A stretch of DNA of 64,000 nucleotides, taken from positions 186,001 through 250,000 of the forward strand of contig JABSRD010000001.1 in assembly GCA_013215285.1 (NCBI GenBank). Reading direction: 5' to 3'. The translations under genes were made by a program, and so were the position numbers. A model generated the notes under the pieces. The model ran no database searches. It had not been told where the DNA came from and saw only the letters and a list, made by a program, of their open reading frames with translations. Every line of letters starts with the position of its first letter. The stretch's first letter is position 1. Shown here one piece after another: positions 46,066 through 53,707 of this stretch. The DNA is from Candidatus Nitrosopumilus sp. (GTDB lineage: Archaea > Thermoproteota > Nitrososphaeria > Nitrososphaerales > Nitrosopumilaceae).

Positions 46066-46821
46066 ATAGCACCACTCATTAGTTCCTTAGATGGTGGCTC
46101 TTTAGGTCATTCTTTTACTGGACTGATAGCAGATACATTACCTGAATTACCTGAATTACCTGAATTACCTGAATTACCTGAAATATTAGGTTTAACACTA
46201 CATCTTGATAGTGCAGATGAATCTAGCATAACCAAAAACAACTCTAATGCTATATCTCAATGGCGTGACACATCAGGGAATGATAACAATGTAAATGATA
46301 ACAATGCAAATCAAAATAATGCAAACTATCAAGCATTACTAATTGAAAATAATCTAAATGGAAAATCAATAATTCGATATGATAGAGTTGATGATTATTT
46401 TCAATTAAATCAAAGAATCACAAACGTAAGAACTATCTTTATTGTATGCAAATTAACAGCGTACACTGACAAACTTAATTTTCTACTGGGTGATACAGAT
46501 TACTACGATTTTCATTCTGGCACTTACGGGGAAATGTTTTCATCATACACATATTCAAATATCAAAGATGGAATCGTACGCATAAATGGTGTTGTTGCAG
46601 CCACTACTGACAAGTTCCCTTTACAGTTTGCGATAATTACAATTAGAACTATAGGAAATGTATCATTTAACACAATCTCCAAAGATAGAAGAAATCAATT
46701 AAACAGGACATGGAACGGCGACCATGCAGAGATATTAGTTTATGATACCCCGTTAACTGATGAGCAAATAACACAGATGGAATCCTATCTTGGTGAAAAG
46801 TGGGGTATTGAAACAATTTGA
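46066..46821 (+). CDS. LamG/concanavalin-like adhesion protein with probable ATA start and LPE repeats
   Basis: The track gives only the 95-residue 3' part (46534). The same frame is open from 46060 and the encoded LamG-like domain starts near 46190: LTLHLDSADESSITK, ISQWRDTSGNDNN, LNGKSIIRYDRVDDYFQL, and a C-terminal WNGDHAEILVYDTPLTDEQI. No ATG, GTG or TTG lies in frame upstream of 46534. ATA 46066 sits 6 nt after GGTGA, ideal Shine-Dalgarno spacing, giving about 251 residues. Five LPE repeats (residues ~25-39) form a linker. LamG domains of this kind occur on phage fibres and bind host glycans. Confidence 0.65.
   Translation: MAPLISSLDGGSLGHSFTGLIADTLPELPELPELPELPEILGLTLHLDSADESSITKNNSNAISQWRDTSGNDNNVNDNNANQNNANYQALLIENNLNGKSIIRYDRVDDYFQLNQRITNVRTIFIVCKLTAYTDKLNFLLGDTDYYDFHSGTYGEMFSSYTYSNIKDGIVRINGVVAATTDKFPLQFAIITIRTIGNVSFNTISKDRRNQLNRTWNGDHAEILVYDTPLTDEQITQMESYLGEKWGIETI
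46138..46182 (+). repeat. 9-bp tandem repeat TTACCTGAA x5
   Basis: Five perfect copies encoding Leu-Pro-Glu in the LamG-type protein. Copy-number change would stay in frame and alter linker length only. Confidence 0.95.
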
Positions 46822-48365
46822 CTTTTCAAGAACAGTTTTTGGAATCTGCAAAATCTGATTCTAGAAAAAAATCAAAGACACAAATTAAAATTAAAAACCC
46901 TTTAGAAAAAGATATTTTTGTAAACGCTATTAGTTTGGTGGCAGATGTCTATTTTTCTCTAAAGGGAAGATGTGAAATAAAAATTAACAATAATGTTGAA
47001 TTCACGCCAAAAGATAACGCTTTCAAACTCAGAAAAGAGATACTAATTCCATTAGAGAATCAAATTTTAAAACAGAATGGTTCCATTGATATTTCGATTT
47101 GGAATCCTGTAGATGATGATGTGGTTGAACTTTCTGCTCTGGTAATAATTTCAGAACATTCAGGTAACGTAACTATCTCAGGTCAGGCAGTAGATGATAG
47201 TACCATGTTAAAGGGAATTTCAGGCGGTGCTGGAAATGAAGCAGATACTCATGATATTTTTCCATATCAAATTTATCGAGATGAAACTAAAGAATTTCTA
47301 ATCAACACAAAGGGTCGAGAAAATATGCTATTAACTATGGCATCTAGCAATGTATTAGCACCTAAAATCATAAATCATAATTTTACGCCTGAAACAAAGT
47401 CTAATCCATTTCAATTTAAGATTAATTCAAGTGTGGATAATACACCAGATAGTACAAGTGGCGTTAGCAGAATTTATGCCAGCGCTGGACCTGTTAGAAA
47501 TAGAAACTGGAGTACACAAACAGAAGCAGAATGGTATTACGTCACTGAATATCTTAACACTTTACGTGATGTAACTCTAAGTGATAACAAGATACTTGAT
47601 GATGCAACCTATGGTGAATTCGTTGATAAATATCTCTTAATTGATGGACAAGGAATTGCAGACAAGGAACTAAAATTCGATTTTGACTCTACTGGATTTA
47701 GTCAAGATGTAACTAGTGGAGTAATGGCAGTTACTCTAACAAAAATAATAAAATATCAAAGAACACAAACAGCAAAGTATGTTCCAGCCGCTGGCGGCAC
47801 ATTTTTCACTAGAAAAGTCGTTGTCACTCCTTGGACTGCATACACTCCAGTATCTACAAGTTATAGTTACAAATCTGCAACAGTAACGCTACGTTCTAAA
47901 ATAACATTTGAGATTGAAGTGAGTGATGATGTAAACTTTGCAATTTTCAGAAAAATTAAAGATGTAACAAGTAATGGCACATTAACTGTAACCTTTTCTG
48001 AAAAGTACATGAGGATTAAAAGAATTGTTACAGGTGAAAAATTAATAGTAAATTATGGTAGTTCTGGCGGTGTGTCTACTGCTGATTTGTCATACCCTGA
48101 TATTACAAGTGATTATTCAGTGTCTAATCTAATAGACTTGGAAAGTCATGGCGGTACTGCAAGTTTGTCATTTTTACTAAAGGGAGTAAATGATCAATGG
48201 TTTACACTGTTAAAATCATCTGAACTTGATGCAGTAACACAAGGGGAATCAAAATTAATCCGTCATGACATTGCAGGAATCCCGCCATCACAATCAAGAT
48301 TCAAGGCAGTCTTGCAAGTTACAGGTTCTCTAAAAACTGGTGTTACAATAGATTTGGTGGCATAA
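46818..48365 (+). CDS. Large beta-rich structural protein of the element (spike or capsid-associated)
   Basis: 515 residues from a TTG that overlaps the previous stop (TTGA). The N-terminal ~120 residues contain the module shared with the 157-aa protein (SLKGRCEIKINNNVEF, KEILIPLENQILKQNGSIDI). Middle and C-terminal parts are Ser/Thr/Val-rich strands (TSYSYKSATVTLRSKITFEI, TASLSFLLKGVNDQWFTLL). No signal peptide, membrane helix or enzyme motif. Position after the LamG protein suggests a receptor-binding or vertex complex. No named family. Confidence 0.55.
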   Translation: MTFQEQFLESAKSDSRKKSKTQIKIKNPLEKDIFVNAISLVADVYFSLKGRCEIKINNNVEFTPKDNAFKLRKEILIPLENQILKQNGSIDISIWNPVDDDVVELSALVIISEHSGNVTISGQAVDDSTMLKGISGGAGNEADTHDIFPYQIYRDETKEFLINTKGRENMLLTMASSNVLAPKIINHNFTPETKSNPFQFKINSSVDNTPDSTSGVSRIYASAGPVRNRNWSTQTEAEWYYVTEYLNTLRDVTLSDNKILDDATYGEFVDKYLLIDGQGIADKELKFDFDSTGFSQDVTSGVMAVTLTKIIKYQRTQTAKYVPAAGGTFFTRKVVVTPWTAYTPVSTSYSYKSATVTLRSKITFEIEVSDDVNFAIFRKIKDVTSNGTLTVTFSEKYMRIKRIVTGEKLIVNYGSSGGVSTADLSYPDITSDYSVSNLIDLESHGGTASLSFLLKGVNDQWFTLLKSSELDAVTQGESKLIRHDIAGIPPSQSRFKAVLQVTGSLKTGVTIDLVA

Positions 48366-48596
48366 ATGGATATTGATTTTTTGCCTGATTGGATTTACAC
48401 GTTTTTGGTTTTACCTATTACAATATTATTTCAAAGATACTTTGTAATGTCCTCAAGGGTTACAGTATTGGAAAAAAAAGATTTAATCAATGATGAAAAA
48501 TTTGAGAAACTTTGTAACTCAGTTGATGAACTCACAAAGGAAGTTCATAAATTAGTTGGAACAATGAATGAGCATTTGCGTGTTTCAAGTTCCTAA
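48366..48596 (+). CDS. Small membrane/coiled-coil protein of the element
   Basis: 76 residues starting directly after the previous stop. One hydrophobic segment (LPDWIYTFLVLPITILFQRY) is followed by a coiled coil (KLCNSVDELTKEVHKLVGTM). The shape resembles small phage membrane proteins near lysis genes, but no lysis function can be shown. Confidence 0.5.
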   Translation: MDIDFLPDWIYTFLVLPITILFQRYFVMSSRVTVLEKKDLINDEKFEKLCNSVDELTKEVHKLVGTMNEHLRVSSS

Positions 48597-48622
48597 TATA
48601 CAAAATTTCAACTAGATAATTT

Positions 48623-48925
48623 ATGGAAAGCGAAGAATTCCAAAAACACATTTTAGCACGAGTTGAAAAACTTGAGAGAAATGAATCTGCACGAGAACAA
48701 GCAGAAAAAATTTCTAATGGTGAATCAGAAAATCACTTTAACGGTGAAAGGACTTTAGAGTCTGCAACCCAAAGAGTAAAGGCATTTTATCAAAACTACG
48801 ATGAGGGATCCGTTGGTTCTTTGTATGGTTCTGAGATTGATTCATACCATAAAGAGGCAAAAATCATTGAAATGCTGATTGAAAAATACTCTCTGCAACA
48901 ACTATCAAAGGACTTGAGAAAATAA
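48623..48925 (+). CDS. Small charged helical protein of the element
   Basis: 100 residues, helical and charged (HILARVEKLERNESAREQAEKI), no membrane helix. Its last base overlaps the ATG of the next gene (TAATGG), implying coupled translation. No family recognised. Confidence 0.5.
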   Translation: MESEEFQKHILARVEKLERNESAREQAEKISNGESENHFNGERTLESATQRVKAFYQNYDEGSVGSLYGSEIDSYHKEAKIIEMLIEKYSLQQLSKDLRK

Positions 48926-49140
48926 TGGAAGAGCAAGCAATTACAGCATTGATTGTTACTGTTTTACCAATGTTAGGCGGTCTATTAGTTGCTGTAAAAA
49001 AGTGGTTCAACATATCTGAGAAAATCAAATCAATTAGGATCCTAATGGATTCAGTAGATGATGCACTCAGAGATGATAAAATCACTGAGGGTGAGTTTAG
49101 AACTATCTTTGGAAATTACAAAGTGGTTGTGAACTCCTAG
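48925..49140 (+). CDS. Small single-helix membrane protein of the element
   Basis: 71 residues. A hydrophobic helix (ALIVTVLPMLGGLLVAVKKW) precedes a basic/acidic tail containing DDALRDDKITEGEFRTIFGN, which resembles a solitary EF-hand-like loop. Holin-like by size and layout only. Overlaps neighbours by 1 bp at both ends. Confidence 0.5.
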   Translation: MEEQAITALIVTVLPMLGGLLVAVKKWFNISEKIKSIRILMDSVDDALRDDKITEGEFRTIFGNYKVVVNS

Positions 49141-49274
49141 TGGCAAAAAGAAAACTTTCTGCTGGAATTCACTATGTAAGAGTGAAAAACTGCTCAGGCA
49201 AAATGTGTGAAAGAAAAGTCAAGGTTCTAAAGAATGGACAATGGCGATTCATGAAAAATACCAAGAAGAGATAA
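49140..49274 (+). CDS. 44-aa basic protein of the element
   Basis: Missed by the track. GTG 49140 overlaps the previous TAG, giving MAKRKLSAGIHYVRVKNCSG, KMCERKVKVLKNGQWRF and a basic end NTKKR. Strongly basic with two Cys; could bind nucleic acid, for example as a virion DNA-condensing protein. A T7 run (49282-49288) follows and may terminate the operon. Confidence 0.55.
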   Translation: MAKRKLSAGIHYVRVKNCSGKMCERKVKVLKNGQWRFMKNTKKR

Positions 49275-49281
49275 TCTTCTC

Positions 49282-49288
49282 TTTTTTT
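49282..49288 (+). terminator. Oligo-T terminator after the element's structural operon
   Basis: CTTTTTTTA directly after the last gene of the tightly spaced run. Archaeal termination commonly uses such T tracts. A 6-bp inverted repeat ATGCTA/TAGCAT (49301-49317) lies just beyond and may belong to the control of the next gene. Confidence 0.4.
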
Positions 49289-49425
49289 ATATAGTGCTTA
49301 ATGCTACAATATAGCATAAATAACCCTAAAATTATGAAACTGCCTTTTTTTCCAGTATTGATATTATCAAGTATGGGGACTTTTTAAAAGTCTATGACAT
49401 TCGGAATTAGATATTTTTTTTGATT

Positions 49426-49764
49426 ATGTTTGGCATTCATATTAATGATGTTTACATTCCCGCAGACGTAGTTGTTGCAATCACAATACAAAGAAAACAA
49501 ATTAAAATAGTCATCAGATATCGGGCATTTGGTGAATTTGTAAATAATTTAGATAAAAAATTGCTTGACAAAACCACCATCACACATATCAAAATAGGGC
49601 AATTGGAGATAAATGGAGATTACATTTTTTCAAAACGCACAAAACGAGGAATTGGTAAAACACAAAAAATAACTACAACATTTCATTTAACTAGAGTTGG
49701 AGATGACATTAGCATAATTGAACCTCCCTTATTACGTAAAAAGAAAAAACCTCATACATATTAA
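49426..49764 (+). CDS. Orphan protein near the right end of the element
   Basis: About 112 residues from ATG 49426; the track's TTG at 49420 is less likely. It is beta-rich (DVYIPADVVVAITIQRKQIK, THIKIGQLEINGDYIFSKRT) with a basic tail RKKKKPHTY. It is separated from the structural run by a T tract and so may be separately transcribed. No family recognised. Confidence 0.5.
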   Translation: MFGIHINDVYIPADVVVAITIQRKQIKIVIRYRAFGEFVNNLDKKLLDKTTITHIKIGQLEINGDYIFSKRTKRGIGKTQKITTTFHLTRVGDDISIIEPPLLRKKKKPHTY

Positions 49765-50086
49765 AAACACATAAGCAAATGATTATATTTTTAAAATATA
49801 TACACACACAAACGCTTACGCGATTGATTTAACGATTTTTAAATATGACTGAATACAATATTCAATATGTTTGATTATATTGATTTGGAAATATGGTTGA
49901 AAAACAACAATCTTGACCACCTATGTTACATCAAAAACTGTAGGCGATTAATAGAACTCAAGTATATTCAAAATTAGTTATACCTTGCAAGCCTTACGGC
50001 ATTTAATCACTCTATATTTTTTGAAAAATTTACTAAATATCCAATCTTTTCATAAAATAATTTCTAATTGAATGTCATGTTTAACA
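49765..50086. other. Right end of the element, A/T-rich, no convincing gene
   Basis: About 320 bp. A 36-codon ORF at 49867-49977 (MFDYIDLEIWLKNNNLDHLC) has no ribosome-binding site and is uncertain. A stretch near 49980 (CCTTGCAAGCCTTACGGC) is locally G/C-rich. No tRNA fragment or iteron copy was seen. Confidence 0.5.
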
Positions 50087-50239
50087 TTATTCTGGAATTG
50101 ATACGGTCTCAATCTTTCCATCAACTGCTTTGATGAACAAAAATCTGTTATCTTTAATGATAAATGTAATTCCACCTTCTTTATCAGGTTCTTCTACTTC
50201 AAGTATTGGTTGTCCTAGTAAACCATCATATTTTGCCAT
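50087..50239 (-). CDS. 50-aa conserved miniprotein B, paralog of miniprotein A
   Basis: Too short for the track. It begins MAKYDGLLGQPILEVEEPDK and ends with SIPE plus TAA. It aligns with the 48-aa protein at 41394-41540 (see there). Its last codons and stop overlap the right 11-bp repeat (50088-50098), so the element lies immediately downstream of its coding end. Acidic with alternating strands; unknown function. It follows the 178-aa gene on the same strand by 30 bp. Confidence 0.75.
   Translation of the reverse strand: MAKYDGLLGQPILEVEEPDKEGGITFIIKDNRFLFIKAVDGKIETVSIPE
50088..50098 (+). repeat. Right boundary direct repeat (candidate attR core)
   Basis: TATTCTGGAAT, identical to 41553-41563, overlapping the last three codons and part of the stop of miniprotein B. 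Integration at the 3' end of a gene that keeps it intact is common for tyrosine-recombinase elements. Confidence 0.65.
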
Positions 50240-50269
50240 ATTGATTACCCAAAAAAGTTCCTTATATCC

Positions 50270-50806
50270 CTACTTGATTGTAATCTCAATTTCATTGGAA
50301 TTATTTTTGACCTGTCCAACTTCAGTATAGTCATGCTTTTGCCATGATGCAAAAACTTCAGATCCAACTTTGTGTTTGCCTTTTCCTAAATCTGATGCTT
50401 TGAACACAAATTTTTCATTAAAGTCAAATAATTCTTCTCTTACCTCTTCTTCTGAAAGTCTGACAAATGGCTCAAAGTTTTTGGATATCTGAACCCAAAT
50501 TCTTCTATCTTTATGTGGATTAACCAATTTTGGATTTCTTGTCCAAAAAATTGCTGCTTTTCTGTACGTATCAATAGTTTTTCCTAATTCCTTCTTTCTG
50601 AATCCACCTGATGTCAATTTGATACCATATTTCAGCTTGAGTGAAACATCATTATTGTTGTATGATTTTGTCCAATTTGCCTCATTGAATGCCTCTCTGA
50701 TGCCTCCCTCTACTGAAAACTGGACATTAATCTCAATATTTTCATCAACTGTGTATTCATCCTTGGATTTTACTAACTGAATATCTGAAATCTTACTTTC
50801 TGTCAT
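50270..50806 (-). CDS. Hypothetical beta-rich cytosolic protein
   Basis: 178 residues, no signal peptide. Alternating strands (YTVDENIEINVQFSVEGG, KFVFKASDLGKGKHKVGSEV) suggest an immunoglobulin-like or arrestin-like sandwich. First gene of a possible minus-strand unit that originally ran through miniproteins B and A. Divergent from rpo11. No family recognised. Confidence 0.5.
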   Translation of the reverse strand: MTESKISDIQLVKSKDEYTVDENIEINVQFSVEGGIREAFNEANWTKSYNNNDVSLKLKYGIKLTSGGFRKKELGKTIDTYRKAAIFWTRNPKLVNPHKDRRIWVQISKNFEPFVRLSEEEVREELFDFNEKFVFKASDLGKGKHKVGSEVFASWQKHDYTEVGQVKNNSNEIEITIK

Positions 50807-50857
50807 TCTAACTGCTCATAATGATTTATATCCACAATAAGTGTTTTTTTGGAATAC

Positions 50858-51136
50858 ATGAATGCTCAAGTAATCAGTTCAGAATCAAAAGAAATCAGCA
50901 TTTCTATGAAAAATGCAGATATAGGAATTTTATACGTAATTCAACATGAGCTTTTAAAACAATCAAATGTAGATTTTGCAGGCGTCATTCTCAAACATCC
51001 TCTTACTGATGAAATTTGGATGAAAGTTAATTCTAGCACAAAACCACTAGGAGAATTAAAAAAAGCAGCAGATTCAGCAATTAAAACATCTGAAGAGTTC
51101 AAACAATTGTTTAATTCTAAAATTAAGGTAAATTAG
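50858..51136 (+). CDS. rpoL: RNA polymerase subunit Rpo11 (RpoL)
   Basis: 92 residues from ATG 50858; the track's TTG at 50849 is less likely. The sequence MKNADIGILYVIQHELLKQS, then AGVILKHPLTDEIWMKV, matches the archaeal L subunit, equivalent to Rpb11 and the bacterial alpha N-terminal domain. It heterodimerises with Rpo3 to nucleate polymerase assembly. TFS follows after 1 bp. Confidence 0.9.
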   Translation: MNAQVISSESKEISISMKNADIGILYVIQHELLKQSNVDFAGVILKHPLTDEIWMKVNSSTKPLGELKKAADSAIKTSEEFKQLFNSKIKVN

Positions 51137-51137
51137 A

Positions 51138-51455
51138 TTGAAGTTTTGCCCCAAATGTGAGGTCAAATTAAAAAAAAGTATCTCTGGTCTTCAATGTTCA
51201 AAATGTGGTTATACTGAAGGAGAAAAAGTAAAACAAACAAAAAAAACTATTAGCAAAGAAGAACCAGATTTTTCACTTCTTGCTTTTGAAGGAGATGAAG
51301 GAGAAGAATCATATTCAACAATCAAAATGGATTGTGGAAAATGTGGACATGATCAAGCAATTTGGTGGATGTTTCAAACTAGAAGTGCTGATGAACCTAC
51401 AACACGATTTTATCGTTGTCAGAAATGTAAATACACCTGGCGTGATTACTCATAA
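51138..51455 (+). CDS. Transcription factor S (TFS)
   Basis: 105 residues from a TTG. N-terminal zinc ribbon CPKCEVKLKKSISGLQCSKC and C-terminal ribbon CGKCGHDQAIWWMFQTRSAD, then ending FYRCQKCKYTWRDY. The acidic hairpin pair expected in cleavage factors is partly present as RSADEPTT (A-D-E), as in TFIIS. It rescues backtracked polymerase by stimulating transcript cleavage. Directly downstream of rpo11. Confidence 0.93.
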   Translation: MKFCPKCEVKLKKSISGLQCSKCGYTEGEKVKQTKKTISKEEPDFSLLAFEGDEGEESYSTIKMDCGKCGHDQAIWWMFQTRSADEPTTRFYRCQKCKYTWRDYS

Positions 51456-51489
51456 CATTTAACTGGAACTTTGAGTCAAGAAAATTGAT

Positions 51490-52236
51490 TTGACTTTTGG
51501 AGCAAAAACAAATGGTTCAGATGATCTTAAAGCAATTATCTCCGCAATTTCTACACTAGTTGAGGAAGCTACTTTTGTTGCAACTGCAGAAGGAATTACT
51601 TTTAGAGGAATGGATCCATCACATGTTGCTTTAATTGATATATCTTGGCCAAATTCTGCATTTGAAAAATATGAATGTGATAGTGATATTAAATTTGGAG
51701 TAAGAATAGATGAATTTTCAAAACTTATCAAAAGAGCAGATAAAAAAGATAGTATTGAAATTAGTATTTCTGAACAAAATATGTTACTTGTAACAGTTGG
51801 TAAAAATAAAAAATATAAAATGCGTTTAATTGAAAGTTCTGCAACTGATACTCCATTACCAAAAATTCCTTATGATACAAAAATTACTTTGTCTTCTTCA
51901 AAATTTGATAAGATTCTTGGTGATGTCCAAGTTGTATCTGACTATTTGACTATTCAAACAATCGATTCAAAAGCAGACTTTTCAGGTAAAGGTGACTCTG
52001 GTGAAGTTGTAATTGATATTGATAAAGATGATGAAGATATTGAAGAAATTTCTTCAAAAGCAGATAGTATCGGCACTTACAGCCTTGAATATCTTAATCC
52101 AGTGATTAAAGCTGTAGGAAGTAACGCAGGCTTGATTACATGTGAATTTTCAAGCGCAAAACCTCTCAGAATTGAATTTAAAGTGGCAAATATTGGTAGA
52201 ATCCACTTTTATTTGGCACCACGCGTAGAAAGTTAA
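51490..52236 (+). CDS. pcn: PCNA sliding clamp
   Basis: 248 residues from a TTG. The two-domain clamp fold is recognisable: ATFVATAEGITFRGMDPSHV, ALIDISWPNSAFEKYECDSD, the interdomain stretch LPKIPYDTKITLSSSKFDKI, and GLITCEFSSAKPLRIEFKVA near the C-terminus. It encircles DNA as a ring and tethers PolD, ligase and FEN1. It lies in a plus-strand run with transcription genes. Confidence 0.94.
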   Translation: MTFGAKTNGSDDLKAIISAISTLVEEATFVATAEGITFRGMDPSHVALIDISWPNSAFEKYECDSDIKFGVRIDEFSKLIKRADKKDSIEISISEQNMLLVTVGKNKKYKMRLIESSATDTPLPKIPYDTKITLSSSKFDKILGDVQVVSDYLTIQTIDSKADFSGKGDSGEVVIDIDKDDEDIEEISSKADSIGTYSLEYLNPVIKAVGSNAGLITCEFSSAKPLRIEFKVANIGRIHFYLAPRVES

Positions 52237-52271
52237 AGCATTTAAAGTTCAACTAATTCAAGTATCTTGAA

Positions 52272-53669
52272 ATGCGACTTGTAATAAAATACGGTGGAAC
52301 ATCAATCTCCAATGCAAAAGATATCCAATCTGTTGCTAAATACATTAACTTACAATCAAACAAACATCAAATTTTGGTTGTTTGTTCTGCAATAAGTGGA
52401 ACCACTGATGACCTTATAGAAATATCTGAATCCATAAAAAAAGAAAATAAATCAAAAGCTGAACAACTTGTATCTACAATTACTAATAGACATAAGCAAT
52501 TAGCAAAACAAACAATCAAAAAACCAGATGTTAGAAAAAAATTACTAACAAAGCTGGATTCAGACTTTGTAGAACTCCTTGCATTAATTGATGGAATGGT
52601 ATTACTTGGTGAGGTCACTCCCCGTTCAATGGATTATCTAATTTCATTTGGCGAGAGATTATCAATTCAATTAGTTTCATCTGCACTTAATGATTCTGGA
52701 AAAAAATCAATTCCTCTTACTGGAAAAGAAATAGGAATTGTAACTGATTCTAATTTTGGTGAATCAAAACCCCTTATGGACACAACACGATTAAGAGTCT
52801 CAAAGACAGTAGAAACTTTATTCTCGAAAAAAACAATTCCTGTTGTAGGGGGATTTGCAGGTGCAGATCAGTATGGACATGTAACTACGTTTGGAAGAGG
52901 CGGGTCTGATTATTCTGCAACAACAATTGGTTCTTGTATTAAAGCAAATGAAATTTGGTTAATGAGTGATGTAGATGGATTAATGACTGCAGATCCAAAA
53001 ATTGTCAAAAATGCAAAATTGCTCAAGGAAGTATCTTACATAGAAGCAATTGAAATGGCGCAATTTGGTGCAAAACAGATTCACCCACGAACATTTGAGC
53101 CTCTATTGATGAAAAAAATTCCAATGAAGATAAGAAATTCATTTAATGTAAAAAATGAAGGAACTTTGATAACTGCATCATCATCTGCTAAAAATACTGT
53201 AAAATGTGTAAGTAATATTCAAAATAATGGATTAATCGATATTCAAGGAGGTAGTATGGTTGGAACACCTGGAACTGCAGCTAAAATATTTGCAACATTG
53301 GCAAAAACTGGAATTAATGTAATGATGATTTCCCAAAACCCTTCAGAATCAAGTATTACAATTGTAGTAAAAAATACTGATCTTGATAGGGCAGTCAGTA
53401 TTTTAGAAATGGAATTGTTGGGAAAAATTATTAAAAAACTAGATGTTACTACTGGTGTAGCTATTATTGCATTAATTGGTTCAGGAATGAGAGGAACAAT
53501 TGGAGTAGCATCAAAAGTTTTTGGAGCAATTGAGAAAAACAAAGTTAACGTATCTATGATTACTCAAGGTTCATCTGAGCTTAATCTCGCATTTGTAGTA
53601 AAAAATTCTGATACAAATGTGGCAGTACGGGCTTTGCATAATGCATTTGAACTTGATAAAATTAACTAA
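52272..53669 (+). CDS. lysC: Aspartate kinase
   Basis: 465 residues. The kinase N-terminus is VIKYGGTSISNAKDIQSV, with FGRGGSDYSATTIGSCIKAN and LMSDVDGLMTADPKIV in the catalytic core. Two ACT domains follow (~310-465: GTPGTAAKIFATLAKTGINV, RGTIGVASKVFGAIEKNKVN), giving allosteric control by lysine or threonine. It makes aspartyl phosphate for Lys, Thr and Met synthesis. No partner genes of the pathway adjoin it. Confidence 0.95.
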   Translation: MRLVIKYGGTSISNAKDIQSVAKYINLQSNKHQILVVCSAISGTTDDLIEISESIKKENKSKAEQLVSTITNRHKQLAKQTIKKPDVRKKLLTKLDSDFVELLALIDGMVLLGEVTPRSMDYLISFGERLSIQLVSSALNDSGKKSIPLTGKEIGIVTDSNFGESKPLMDTTRLRVSKTVETLFSKKTIPVVGGFAGADQYGHVTTFGRGGSDYSATTIGSCIKANEIWLMSDVDGLMTADPKIVKNAKLLKEVSYIEAIEMAQFGAKQIHPRTFEPLLMKKIPMKIRNSFNVKNEGTLITASSSAKNTVKCVSNIQNNGLIDIQGGSMVGTPGTAAKIFATLAKTGINVMMISQNPSESSITIVVKNTDLDRAVSILEMELLGKIIKKLDVTTGVAIIALIGSGMRGTIGVASKVFGAIEKNKVNVSMITQGSSELNLAFVVKNSDTNVAVRALHNAFELDKIN

Positions 53670-53707
53670 GACAAAATAATTTAAGGGAACAAACTAAATT
53701 AAACTCG

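Larger units (their letters stand above)
41553..50098. mobile_element. Integrated provirus-like element of about 8.5 kb
   Basis: Bounded by TATTCTGGAAT at 41553-41563 and 50088-50098. All genes inside run on the plus strand, none is a recognisable housekeeping gene, and both flanks are core genes. Contents in order: iteron array, HTH/recombinase-like protein, zinc-finger segment, one-helix peptide, candidate capsid protein, hendecad membrane protein, two related structural proteins, LamG-type protein, three small membrane or coiled-coil proteins, a small basic protein and an orphan. No packaging ATPase or DNA polymerase is seen. The repeat sits at the stop codon of miniprotein B and joining the flanks rebuilds a tandem miniprotein pair. 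Boundaries are inferred. Confidence 0.75.

Noticed and set aside
46534-46821. Track ORF starting at 46534 as a complete gene
   Set aside because: It begins inside a LamG-like domain whose upstream half is encoded in the same open frame.
43609-48365. Tailed-phage (HK97-type) head module
   Set aside because: No portal, large terminase, protease or tape-measure-like protein is present.
49867-49977. 36-codon ORF at the element's right end
   Set aside because: No ribosome-binding site, no motif and low-complexity composition; kept only as a note.
50130-50330. 66-aa plus-strand ORF
   Set aside because: Antisense to miniprotein B, which is supported by its paralog.
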